A stretch of DNA of 64,000 nt from Amaurobius ferox. Taxonomy: Eukaryota > Arthropoda > Arachnida > Araneae > Amaurobiidae. Positions 35,265 through 46,546 of this stretch are shown here, one piece after another. A program made the position numbers and the translations under genes. The stretch's first letter is position 1; each line of letters starts with the position of its first letter. The notes under the pieces are model-generated. The model did no database searches. It was not told where the DNA came from and saw only the letters and a program-made list of their open reading frames with translations. The stretch spans positions 37,114,484 through 37,178,483 of the forward strand of contig OX578155.1 of assembly GCA_951213105.1 (NCBI GenBank). Direction: 5' to 3'.

Positions 35265-36390
35265 GTCGATCATTACATTTACTGCTATGATTCCGCTACT
35301 ATATTGAATTTAAAATATATACAGTTGAATTTTCAATCAAACAGAAAAAATTTCAATGTTCGCTAACACTGGATTTATGGGGAATAAGAAAAGGGATAAA
35401 TTTGTCAATATCATTTCAAGCCAATATAAACCTTCATTTCATTCTTTTTTAAGTCTGTGTTTTAATGGCACTAATGCAGGGCCACAACAAGGAAGTGGTT
35501 TCGACTATTCATCATTTAGTTAAAGATGAGTAAAGTGACTTCATTATAAAATGTTGGTGAAGTATTCATTTCTTAGAATTTTGTTTGTTATGTTATCAAG
35601 AGAATAAAAACAATATACAAAGTAGTTCTACAAATGGTTAAGAACATACATCATAGGTAGAAAAGGCAAAATATGTAAATTGCTGAAAATTCAATACACT
35701 CCAACAACAATATACAGGAACTTCTCAGTTTTACTTGAAACCTATTTGTTATTGTTTCCTAAAATAGTGTAGAATTAAGCATAAAAGAATAAAGACATCA
35801 TTATGAACGCATTACAAGACATTATCAATGCAGGTTTTATTTTACCAACCCATGAGCAATAGAAAAGCAGAGATACTAAAATACACAAATGCTTAAGAGT
35901 GTAAGTGATAGGCAAGACAAGCAAACCCATTTAAAGTGTTAAAGTTTCAAATATACTTCAACAGCAATGAATGAATAAACTCGTCAGTTTCCCATCAACA
36001 CTCATATAACAAATATTTATTACATTATGAATAGGCATGCTACAAATTCAATTTAAATTATGAATACGCATAAAAGATTTAAAATTTATACTGGTCGTTG
36101 TAAACATGCAATATAAATATGAAATTTTATTATCAATATGAAGAAAGTTTCTACATACTTTTATGTGTAGTCCTCGTTTCGAATTTATCAGCCGATGAAA
36201 GTAAGTTCTAATTTGAATGCATTTCATAACATCCGGTTTCAGGATTAATCCGGAAGTGAGACTATGGCTACCGCAAATGCAACATAATCGCTGTTTGGCG
36301 CAAGGTCGGATCTCGCCAAACCTGCGATATTCAGAGCCATCTATCGGAAAAAGGTAACTTTACGGATCGGTCTAAATCCGCCTTAAGTGA
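35265..36390. repeat. Tandem duplication, unit 2
   Basis: This is the more intact partner of 33440-34520. Its last ~170 bases (36225-36390) are CpG-rich against an otherwise CpG-poor background. Confidence 0.6.
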
Positions 36391-36400
36391 CACGATTATT
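36225..36400. promoter_or_regulatory. CpG-rich patch with paired ETS-like sites
   Basis: AACATCCGGTTTCAGG (36229) and AATCCGGAAGTGAG (36247) carry CCGG-core ETS-type motifs in opposite orientation, followed by GGCGCAAGGTCGGATCTCGCC and ATCTATCGG. Such motifs are typical of TATA-less housekeeping promoters, and similar sites lie before the Snx3 exon (52015). No open reading frame of useful length starts nearby in either direction, so promoter activity is inference. Confidence 0.4.
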
Positions 36401-36984
36401 ACAAGAAATGGATTTTTAAAAGATGTGTAAAAATTGATATTTGGGCAGCTTTTTCTAGTATTATTTAAATCGAATACGGTACTGTATGTGTATATATTTT
36501 GTATACTTTTTAATAACTGAAGTAATGGGGAAAATACCCCGCCCCTTGTAATTTACAATTGTATTCCACACCTTTGATAATGCATTTATGTAAAAGGTTA
36601 TTTACTATAAGAGTTTTAGTGTATTTTAAAAAAATTATATTATCAGCACCCCATAATAAATTAATAAATACGAAATTTAACAATCAACACGTTAGTACAC
36701 TTTTCAGACTCAAAATATTGTATAAAATTTCAGTCCTTTGAGTATGTTAGCTTGTAATTTTTGGTGCATAATGATTTACAGTAATGTAAACGCGTCAGAT
36801 TTTTATTTAGTTTATGATTACATGAATTAAATATATATCCATGTTTATTTATTTAAATTTACTTAAACTAATTAATATATTACAGATAAAAGTATTTTTA
36901 AATGCTGATCATGTTTATAGTTTAAAAATTATAAAAGCACGGTTCCGTAATTTTTATGCCCGCATCAACATAAAACCGCCAAGC
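36401..36984. other. Gene-free AT-rich stretch
   Basis: Nothing recognisable on either strand. Confidence 0.4.
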
Positions 36985-37130
36985 GCATGATAGTCGCCAT
37001 ATCTACCAGCGAGATTTGTTTACATCGTAGCTCGGATGGTTGGCTCCTCGTAAGCTAGTGTCCATGCGAAATCCCTTATTAAAGATGTTGCCATGAGTTC
37101 CTATGGAAGTGAACCTTCTGATTATAGTAT
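36985..37130. promoter_or_regulatory. CpG-rich patch
   Basis: About eight CpGs lie in 130 bases (ACCGCCAAGCGCATG, TAGTCGCCATATC, CAGCGAGATT, CATCGTAGCTCGGATGG, CCTCGTAAGC, CCATGCGAAATCC), in a region otherwise nearly free of CpG. A minus-strand frame runs through it, but no family is recognisable and it lacks an ATG in a good context. It could be an unmethylated promoter or first exon, or a young repeat. Confidence 0.35.
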
Positions 37131-38874
37131 TTTGTGATCGAAATATAGTGAATATAAGAAGTAATTGAGATATCCGCCCATTGCTCTGATCATATTTGGA
37201 GACACATTTTGAAGAAACGCATGAAGTCGCTGAAATCAATCATGATGTCTTTTTTCCCAAAGTTTAACATTGTTGCTCAGTTTGTGATTTTCAATGTCTA
37301 CGTTGAAGTTTTCATTTTACGCCTGTTTCATAGGACATACATTTATTTACTAAAGATGATAAATACGTATCAGCTACCATTGCAAATACACCACGAATGT
37401 ATAATAAAAACCTATTTCCAACTGTGGGAAAACCTTTTTCTGACGTATCGTTTAGATGTCATTTCTGCCTGTGTGTTGGTAAGTTAAAATGATGTATAGT
37501 AATGTCTTTAAATGTTGGGAATACGTCATAAACACGCATTCTCAAACATTGAAAATGAGCTTTAAACCTTGAGAATATTTCATAAATACTTATTACTAAC
37601 TGTTGCCAAAACGTATAAGCAACCGTTGGACATTTATCACACCCCGACCGTTGGACGTGCATTACAAAGATTTATTTTTGTAAAAATAGCTAAAAATAAA
37701 ATCTTTATTGAAATCACAGAAAAAAATAATAAATTATACGTTCAGTAATTTTCTTTAATGTACCTTCTCAACAAAGATTTTAATGTAAGTTTTTTTTAGC
37801 TGACTGAAAAAATTGTTTCATTATTAAACAACTGCATTAACAGACCAAATCTCAATGTCGATGGATAGGTATTCCGAACGTATATAGGTGGATTTAAAAA
37901 TGTCACCTAAAGAATTTTTTGGGGCTCCTCCTACTACTGTCCTTAACAAAATATTGTTGTTTTTATAAACTGTTCATGCTGCCTGGACTCCTATACAATG
38001 CAATTTTTTTTAAATTACCCCTCCTCCTTGTGTGTTAAAAGGTGTTTCTAAATAGTCCTGTTCAGGGAATCTGTTTTTAACACTCATGTGTCAATATAAA
38101 TTACCGTAGAATTTCGTCTTTAAATCCTCCCCGTAAAGACATACTGGCTTCTTTTTCAGCAGTTGCTCCATTTTAAATTCAGTGAGCAGATTCCCGTACC
38201 CATATATATTCAGCGGTTTTTTTTTATAATTTTTAAAAATATTGATTAAACTTGTACAAAGTAATATTTTTGCATGGGAATATATGCCAAGATATTTAAT
38301 ATACAGTTAATTATATTGTAAATAATCATTTTGAGAAATTATATATACTCGTATGTAATAAAAATGTCAACTGTTTTATTATATTTTCTTAAATTAAATA
38401 GTTAAATTATTTTTAATAATCGATTAAAATTTGCAATTATGTGAAATTTGATTTAAAATTTACAATTATATAATAAATAAAATTTGCAATTTATATTACC
38501 TTTTAAATATTTTTAAATATTGGTGTTTATCAATTTGCATATGTTTTGCCATTGTACCATAACTGAGTCTAAAATTATTTCGCAGCTTAGAATTGGGGAT
38601 AATTCTTACCGGTTTCTGAAAGAAAATCAGGATAATATTTTATTAGGCATCGTCATGTATAGCCAGTCATACATCCAAAGGAAGGATTATTTTGGTGGAG
38701 GACTTTCTATGGAAGGGAAGCTCCTTAGTTACTTTCATTTGAAAGGCTTTCCCACGTAATCAAAATATCTTTGTTGATATAAATTTGTTTTGAAGTCCTT
38801 TACAACACAATAATTAAATTTTTCAGAAGCTAATTTTCGTATCACCATGTCATAGTAAAAAATACATATCGGAT
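37131..38874. other. Gene-free AT-rich stretch
   Basis: A group of similar phrases around AACATTGAAAATG, AACCTTGAGAATATTTCATA and ACGTCATAAACACGCAT (37505-37610) looks like a short decayed tandem repeat. The TA/AT-rich part at 38260-38520 has no features. Open frames at 37209-37487 and 38520-38759 have no recognisable family and no support. Confidence 0.4.
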
Positions 38875-39425
38875 TCACAAGACACAGCTTTATGTGATAT
38901 ACAAGCATATACACTATCTGCATATACACTATGATATACTGTAGATACACTATACTGTACCACAGGACCGGTTTTGCTAAAAAAAGGCTCCTGTAGACAG
39001 CTGTTAATATAATTGGAATAGAATTTGAAACAAGAAAAATTGATCTACCATGAGTTAGTATGTACAAATTTACATTGTAACAAGAAAAGGATAACATAGT
39101 AATCATGCTACTAGTGTTGTTCACAGAGATACAGAACTGGTTTCGCTCTCATTAGAGCTGACAGCTGTGGATAACTTACGTAGACTTTAAAAAAATGTAT
39201 AAGTACTTACCTAATTCACAAGATACATCTGTATATGATACATATAGTATAGTACCACAGGACTGGTTTTGCTCAAAAAGAGCTCCTGCAGACAACTGTT
39301 AACAGCATTAGTAGAGCATTTGAAACAAGAAAAGGGTAACATTCCAGTTATGTTACTAATGCTGTTAACAGAGATATATGACCGGTTTTGCTTTCATCTG
39401 CGCTCATCAGCTGTCGATAACTAAA
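38875..39425 (+). repeat. Two-unit ~340-bp tandem duplication
   Basis: CACAAGACACAGCTTTATGT (38877), TACCACAGGACCGGTTTTGC (38958) and GGCTCCTGTAGACAGCTGTTAA (38985) recur as CACAAGATACATCTGTATAT (39218), TACCACAGGACTGGTTTTGC (39253) and AGCTCCTGCAGACAACTGTTAA (39281). Each unit ends with a GAGATA....ACTGGTTT or GACCGGTTT block and CAGCTGT.GATAACT. No coding sequence is seen. Confidence 0.7.
39298..39369. repeat. Hairpin, 16-bp perfect arms
   Basis: GTTAACAGCATTAGTA (39298-39313) is the exact inverse of TACTAATGCTGTTAAC (39354-39369), with a 40-base loop. The matching place in the first unit of the tandem duplication (38995-39122) has a decayed version. Confidence 0.85.
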
Positions 39426-41398
39426 GTAAGCATTTTTAATGACTTAGTCAAGCTGATTATTTTGAAACAAGAAAGATCAGAGTCATGCACAAAGCATTGA
39501 TTATGAAACACTTTCCAACTTAAATGCAATTTTATTTAAACATCTCTAAAATGCGATATATTCAGCAGTGATATTTTGAAAATTATCACAATACTGCAAT
39601 AATTTATTATATTTGAAAACTTATCGAAAACAAATGAACTTTATTCAAACAATGTAATCGAAATATAAATCTGGATATCTGGAATATAAAAGTAGGGTGT
39701 CTATATAAAATTTACTGGATCTCTATATAAAAGCAGTGAAAAGTTCATTCATAAAAATAATTCCAATTCCTTTAATTCATCGGCGATATTTTTAAAATTA
39801 TCACAGTACTACAATAATTTATTTTACTTAAAAACTTGAAACCATGGAGGTAAAAGTACTTTCTAACTCCATGTTAAAAACTTCATCGAAAAACGGAATA
39901 GAATAGTCTGCTTCTCTATATAAAATCAATGAACGTTTCATTCATATCAGCTATATTGCAGACTCCAGAACTAAATAATTTTGCGTTAAAGGAATTCAGC
40001 AATTCTTATACAACTCATCTTACAGCTTAATGTGTTTGCATTCTCCATACGTGAAAATTAGGCTTCGTTGTAGAAATAATCAAAGTTTGATTATCATTTA
40101 AACTCCAAAATATTGTAATTGCGTTGGCGCAATAAAAAATAAAGCGGTTTTAGGACGGATGCAACACTAAATTTAAATTAAAAAGAACTTTAAATATCAC
40201 AATTTTGACACAATATGGATCATTATATGCATTATTTTATTCTGAAGTTTTTCACGTGATCTCTTCATATAATATGGGTGTCATTATTATTTTAATTTTT
40301 ATTTAAAAAACTACCGAATATATTTTGCTAAAATTTTTATCATATTTTTTATGGGATAATTTAAATATTTCCTAAAACTTTCATAGCAATTCGTGAATTT
40401 TAAATCCGCTTAAAAATGTTTGAAAAATTAGGTCCGACCGCGTTCAATGTATTTCATTTTTTCTTCCCGGGTTCAATTCAAAACTAATTGGGTGATATTA
40501 TTCATTTATATTCTCATAGGTTCCACAGACCGTCTGAACAATATACTAACATTTTATCTTGATAAAGTCATTTTTACGGTAGTTATCGTGCTAACTGACA
40601 GACAGAAAGACAGAAGCCAAGCCAAGACGCTTCATTTCGGGCTTCCATGGGACCGAAGGTCCCTCACGCCCACATCGAAAATAATAATGTCCACTGTGAG
40701 TGATTTTGTGATGTTGGAAAAATAGCAATATGCACTCTGCAATATATGGGTGCTTTGATGAGTCCAGTGGCGACGGATGTTCAGTTGTCGCCTGCATCTT
40801 GGAGTGGCTGTAGAGTACTGAGCTGCAGTGGCTGCAAGAGAAAAAGGAGGGCGGGGCCAAGGACTGGTGACCAATAGAAAATGCTCGCTGAATTATTTTA
40901 CAAGATTTACAAATTAAGTTAAGTGCAGTAAGAATTTATAAAGTTATGCTAACATACAAGTTTTTAAGTTAGAAATAAATTATTTTAATTATTAAATTTG
41001 ATAAATAAATCATTTAGTTGATGTGAAGTAGCATGAAATAAATAAAGTTCAGATTTACATGTAGTCAAAGTTAAGTTATATTTACAAGTTATATTTACAA
41101 GTTCCGTCTCTCGTTGTGAAAAAAGAAGGCCATTTTCAGGCACACAATACATTAAATTTACAGTTATAATAATAAAACATTAAATTAGTACAGTTAAGTT
41201 TATCTACAAGTCTAGTCAGAGCTGTCTCTGACTTTCAAAGTGACCGGGCGGGCATCAAAGGCGCGGACAATGTGCAAGATCAAAGGGATTGAGGGTACGC
41301 CGGGGAGGACGAATCAGAACGCTCCATTTCACTCAGGGTCTGCCGAGGCAGCTCCAGAGTGGAAAAGTGCGAACTTCAACGTCTGCCGGCGTACAAGG

Positions 41399-44300
41399 TT
41401 AGGAAACGCCTGCCTGGGGCGCAGAATATCTGGGGCGCTTCCACGGAGGCACCGCAGGCCCGGTGAGAAGGTGTCTAGGCCTTCTTTTCCCAAGATAGGA
41501 AGTCGTGGAAGTGTCGTAGCTATTATCGACACCTCTCAGGCAGGGTTTGCTAGTATTCTTCCTGAAAAAATTTTGAGAAGTTTTCCGAATGTACCCAGCA
41601 ACGTGTGGGATTTTAAGGTCATGATGAATCACCTCGTTCTGGACAAACCAGGGCGCATTTACAATACAGCGCAAGACTTTATTTTGAAACACTTGCAATT
41701 TCTCAATGTGCGTTTTTGCAGCCGAACCCCATACAGGACAAGCATACAAAAACGCGGGTGCGATGATTTGTTTGTAGATGAGCAGTTTATTATAAAGGGA
41801 CAAGTGAGACTTTCTACCGAGAAGTGGGAGGAGGGCTACAAAGGTTTTGTTAGCAGATGCAATTTTATTTGTGATATGCTCAGAGAAAAGTAATTTGGAG
41901 TCCAAAGTGACTCCCAAATACTTTGCAGACTGTGAAAAGGGGATCGGATCATTGAAAATTTTAAGGGAAAAGTTACTGAGACTAAGTTCTCGGTAGTTCG
42001 GACGAAACATGAAAACTGCACTCTTGGTCGGATTGATTTTGATTCTCCAGGTCACGAGCCAGTGCTCAAGACTATTCTTTATGTATCTTTGGAGTGAGTT
42101 AATAGTGTGGTGTGGTTTAGAGCTTCTAGACATCAGGGCTGTGTCATCTGCAAAGATGGCCAGCTTAATGTAAGGGTTTTTGGGTATATCATTGATATAC
42201 AGGTTAAATAGAAGTGGGCTTAAATTTCCGCCCTGTGGGACCCCGGCTCTGATTGGCCGAAGAGAAGAGTAAAAATGTTCAACTCGTACGCGGAAAGAAC
42301 GTTTAGCAAGATACGAGTTGATGAGAGCCAAAAGTTGTGTCGAAATACCAAGTCGGACCAGCTTGGTGAGCAGACCCGGAATAAAGGCTTTATCAAAAGC
42401 TTTACTGATGTCAAAAAATACTATGCTGGTATACTGCTTGTTGGTAGAGTTTTTATGAATAGTTTCAACTACACGCATGAGTTAGGAATGCGTGGAAAAA
42501 TCAGATCGAAAGCCGTGCTGTTCAGGAATTAAAATGTCTTTCGATCTGCAGAAACTAGTCAAACGTCTAAGCAACACTAACTCAAAAATTTTGGAAAGGC
42601 TAGACAGAAGGCTGATGGGTCTGTAGCTATCAGCAGAATTTGGATTTTGACCATTTTTGAAGAGAGGGATGACGTCAGCAGTCTTCCAACTCTGGGGAAA
42701 GTATCGAAGTTCCAACATATGATTAAGGAGCACGGTGAGCCAGCACTAAAAAAAACAGGGAGATTCTTCAGCATTCTGTTGCTGATCTTATCAGAGCCAG
42801 GTGATTTCTTTGCCTTGAAGCTGTGTATGATGTTGTGTACTTCAGCCAAGTGTATGGGTTCCAGGTCGTTTGGTGCTTGTACATTTAGAGCATTCTGATT
42901 GGTCTGTTGGAAATCGTGTAAAGTGCTTGTGTAGATATGGCTGAAGTTAGGGTCTTCATGTGGAGTGAATTGGAGTTCCAAGCTATCTGCAATAGCATTA
43001 GCTTTTTCCTCCGCAGTCTGGGCGAGAGAATGTAAGCCATTAATGGGCGGAATTGAAGTTTTCGTGGTTCTCATGTTTTTAGCTGTTCGCCAGAGACTGT
43101 GATTCGTGGGTGTAAGTCCCTCAAGGTGAGTACGCCAGCGTTGCTGGGTGTGAGTTCGAATCTGGTCGTAGTGTCGTACAAGACAGAGCACCAGGCGCGA
43201 AGCGCCTTTAATCTCCAATTTCAATATGTGGTTCTTATCGTCAAACTGTGACATTAATTCAGTGACCCTAATTGGAGGTTCGAGGTTTTTATTCACTACT
43301 TTATTATTTGTCCTAGCTCCTAGTGTGGCAGTTTGTTGCACATTTAGAGTTTAAGCAGTTTGGGAGGTTGATGCAGATCTAAGGGTTACCTAGCGTTTTG
43401 GCAGTTTAGAGTTCGAATCATAGCCTTGACCTCGCTATGAAGGTGGCGGAGTTGCGCTTGCAAAGGGGGATACCTACTGCGCTGCCAATCTCTCCGCACA
43501 CGGTTACGCTGCCTAATTTTGACTTTAATATCACTCGGGAGTGAGTGATAGTTCACACGTGAACGATTTGGTTTCGAGGCTGCAGCAAATGCCTCTAGCA
43601 GTAAGTGATTAAAATCTTGGACGCTATTATCAATATCGTCCGTGCTGGTAATTTTGAGAGGGGGGGCAGTACTTTTAGTATTAAGAAGGTGACGAAAATC
43701 GTCCCAATTTGTATATAGCTCCACCGGGTGGTCTAAAATGATGTTATCAATATTAAGGGTGAGTATTACAGGAAGGTGATCAGACGTCAATTTATTATCG
43801 ACACTGATCGTATGACTGAATGGAATATTTCTGAAAAGAGCCAAATCAATTATGGTTGGGGTCCTTCCTGTAAAGAAGTGAGTGGGAGTGGGTGGAGCTA
43901 TGATCCTGAAGTTGGCGCACTGAGCCAATCGTTTTAGATCTCTGCCTTTTCCATTCGAAGCTATGTCCCAGGAAATATGGCGAGAATTTAGGTCACCAGC
44001 GATGATAATATTACTGCTAAGTCCTAAAAGTGCTTCAAGCTCCGAAGAAGGTAATCTAGTATTATTATCAGGAGGGATATACACTGAAGCAAGTGCAATC
44101 GGGACCAAATTTGGAATAGTGACTTGAATAGCTGTGGCCTCAAGCTTCGTGAAGGCCGGGACACTTAACCTATGATGAGGAATGTTGTTTTTAACATAGA
44201 GTGCAGTGCCGCCGTTGACACCACCCCTCACCGCCGCCCCAGCTCTCATTCTATATGAGAGATAACATGTATAATTACAGATTCCTGGGGAGGCGGGGGG

Positions 44301-44446
44301 GGGTGAGGTTCATTCACCATAAAAATATCGAAGTTTTCATCTACAACATAATCACGCATCTCGTCGAGCCTGGAACGCACTCCATTGGCGTTCCAAAAGC
44401 CGACTTTGAGAGACTGCAAGGTATGGGATGCCGAAAGAGAGAACAT
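41399..44446 (-). pseudogene. LINE ORF2, endonuclease and reverse transcriptase (disrupted)
   Basis: It starts at ATG 44446, 35 bases after ORF1 ends. The AP-type endonuclease (about 44400-43700) shows GFWNANGV, MVNEPH, GDLNSRHISWD and TSDHLPV, covering the expected N, E, D/N and SDH catalytic motifs. The linker leads to the reverse transcriptase: AKKSPGSDKI, YRPISLLSSLSKIFE, FFDISKAFDKAF, GVPQGGNLSPLLFNLY and the FADD active-site box, then KYLGVTLDSK in the thumb. Breaks seen: a frameshift at the G run near 44290, stop codons around 43341-43390, a frameshift near 42747, and an in-frame TAA at 42482 (a likely CAA change) between HGFRSDFSTHS and LMRVVE. No RNase H domain is visible. The last frame ends at 41399. 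Long plus-strand frames across it are antisense shadows. Confidence 0.92.
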
Positions 44447-44481
44447 GGCGACAGCCAGGAAGAACGGTGGGGGGGGGGGAC

Positions 44482-46360
44482 TTATATAGCCACAGCGTTA
44501 TAGCTCTGGTAGAGAGTCCATACTAAATCAATTTGCGTGGTCGCTTCACGCAGCGCAGGAAGGGCTCGCTCGAAAGCGGCCAGTAATAAATCCTTGTCGT
44601 GAGTACTTCTCATGGCAAGGAGAGTTAAAAGAAAGTCGGTGTAGTTGATAGGGTTACTATCAACTGGAGTTTTAGAATGTTGGTTTGCGACAACTGGGAC
44701 CGACTGAGCCTCAGCAATTTGTCCGGAGTTTTTGGTAGGAGGGTTAGTTAAATCCTGTGAAGTGCCAGAAGCGACGGTGGAATAGCTAACGTTGGGCTTG
44801 ATGCCAGCGGGCCGGTAAGGACGGTTAAAGTTCCCAGGGTTTGTTCCTGGGGGGGGGGGGGCGAGAGTTAATTTTAGTTCTATTCTGGGGGGCCCTATTG
44901 CCCTTGGTCAGGGACGAGTTGCCCGGGTTTTTCGGGCAACCGCGCCAGTTGGCTGCATGCTGTCCGCTGCAGTTGCAGCAGTACAGAAATTCAGCTTTGC
45001 ATTCACTGGCGGCATGTGGGCCGGCGCACTTGACGCACCGCTTCGGCAAGTTGCATGCTAAACTGTTATGGAAATATCCATTGCAAGAATAGCACTGGCT
45101 TGCGAAGCCTTTGCGCCCAGCGTACGGCTCCAGTCTCACTTCCGTGCCCAAGAGCATGTTGATTTCAAATAAGTCTTCCGGGTTAGTCCCGGGTGCTAAC
45201 TGGAGGTAGTAGAGAGGGAGGGGCTCTCTGGTCCCTCTCTTGGTCGTTCTATAATTATTAATGATAGTGAAGCCCATTGCTTTCATAGCTTTTTTAATAA
45301 GTTTAATATCCGTCACCACGGGAAGCCCTCTGATGACGACCTTAATAGGAAGGTCTTCTTTGAGAGAATAGGATTTAAACTAAACACCAGTTTTCTTTAA
45401 GTAATTGGTGCAGTTCCTAAACTCGTCATCGCTTTTGACATGCACCTTGAAGAATTGTCGGTCAAGGACCGGAACAATTTTAGGTGCAAACCTTTTCAGG
45501 TTAAATAGAATCGATGGCCAGTCAGGTTGAGAAGCACTGATCAAAAGCGGAGGCGTGGTGGGAGGCGAGGGAGTCGGCAAATTTGCCGAGGGGCCGTCCT
45601 TACCGAGTCCGGTCGATGGAGCATTTCTATTGGCCGGCTCTGAATCAGCATTACTTGCTGTGCTTCTTGAAGACTTTGAGATCTTATGAACAAATCCTTC
45701 ATCATCTACGTAAGTTCTAGGAGTATAATTCTCGTTGGTAGCTCTACGTTTAATATTACTACTTAGTTCATTATTATTATTAACATTTTTTGAATTGCTA
45801 GAAGCATTTAAATTTAAATTGCCGATTTGCTTAGCGGCCTCGTGGGCGGCTTGGTCTAAGTTAGTTTTTGCTAAGTTTTTGGCTATAATCTGAGAAGGAG
45901 AGCCTACAGAATTATTTACAGTAGTTTGAGAAACAGTTTTACTGTTATTAGAGTTTGCAGAAGTAAAATCAGTGGCTCTAAGAGCCGAATCCTCAACGAT
46001 GGTGGGGGGGGGGGGAGGTATAGATAAATTATATTTACCACCGCAGTCCAGCTCGTCAGCCATCTCAATCAGCTCTGCTTCCAGTCTTTCAAGTCTGGTC
46101 TTGTACTTGGCGTAGTCGACTTTGTCCGTGGTCGTCTTTTTGGCTTGTTGCCGGCATATCAGGTCATTCTCGAGGTCAGTGACAACTTGCTTGAGTTTCA
46201 GTAACTCCTCCGTTGTATGCTTCCTGGTCGGTGCTGGTGCAGTAGAATCATTCTGCGTTATGTCCATGACATCGCTATCCACATTCAAACAAACAATACT
46301 ATCAGTGCTAACATGCCCAGGCGCTACCTGGGCTTCACTATCTGTCGCGGGAGCGCTCAT
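44482..46360 (-). pseudogene. LINE ORF1, Gag-like nucleic-acid-binding protein (disrupted)
   Basis: Start chosen at the ATG 46360 (MSAPATDSE); the open frame upstream of it enters the host H element. The N-terminal third has a coiled-coil-like stretch (ELLKLKQVVTDLENDL ... RLERLEAELIEMADEL), then a proline run and a Ser/Asn-rich linker. A region before the zinc knuckles (KVHVKSDDEFRN; MKAMGFTIINNY) resembles the pre-C2HC domain of Jockey-type Gag. Three zinc knuckles follow at about 45094-44940: CYSCNGYFHNSLAC (CX2CX4HX4C), CVKCAGPHAASEC (CX2CX3HX4C) and CCNCSGQHAANWRGC (CX2CX3HX6C), the I/Jockey pattern. An in-frame TAG at 45380-45382 (a likely CAG change) and a frameshift at G13 (44849-44861) break it. 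The C-terminus continues in another frame to a TAA at 44482. The protein would coat the element's RNA. Confidence 0.88.
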
Positions 46361-46546
46361 TCCGTGCGTCCTACCACCTCGGAGTCCAAGCTCCGAATCC
46401 TCAGAATCAAAGGATCCACAGAAAGACAGAATGAAAAAGGTCATAAACACTTTTCAACTATGTTGTAGAGTGTTAAAAAAAGTATTATACGAGGATTCAT
46501 CATTTCAACTCAGATCTTAAAATTAACAAGTAAGCTAGTATATTTT

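Larger units (their letters stand above)
40616..46417 (-). mobile_element. Jockey-like non-LTR retrotransposon (LINE), 5.8 kb
   Basis: A perfect 14-bp target duplication ACAGAAAGACAGAA lies at 40602-40615 and 46418-46431. On the minus strand the order is: 57-base 5' leader, ORF1 (46360-44482), ORF2 with endonuclease and reverse transcriptase (44446-41399), and a ~0.8-kb 3' region. There is no poly-A tail: the 3' end reads CTTGGCTTGGC straight into the duplication, unlike typical Jockey copies. The ORFs carry two nonsense codons and several frameshifts, most at homopolymer runs (G13 at 44849-44861, a G run near 44290, A8 near 42747). The copy is probably dead, although homopolymer shifts could be sequencing errors. 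Confidence 0.93.
39469..46477 (+). mobile_element. H-family element, copy E, split by the LINE
   Basis: The 5' part (AAACAAGAAAGATCAGAGTC at 39464) runs to 40615, and the 3' remainder with the terminal hairpin is at 46418-46477 (AACACTTTTCAACTATGTTG, then TAGAGTGTT). Removing 40616-46417 and one copy of the 14-bp duplication restores a continuous H element. The LINE landed in the GACAGA microsatellite of the element. Confidence 0.85.

Noticed and set aside
37209..37487. 92-codon plus-strand frame
   Set aside because: No recognisable family, AT-driven composition, and no splice or start support.
41240..41893. 217-codon plus-strand frame over the LINE
   Set aside because: It is the antisense shadow of the reverse transcriptase thumb and 3' region on the minus strand.
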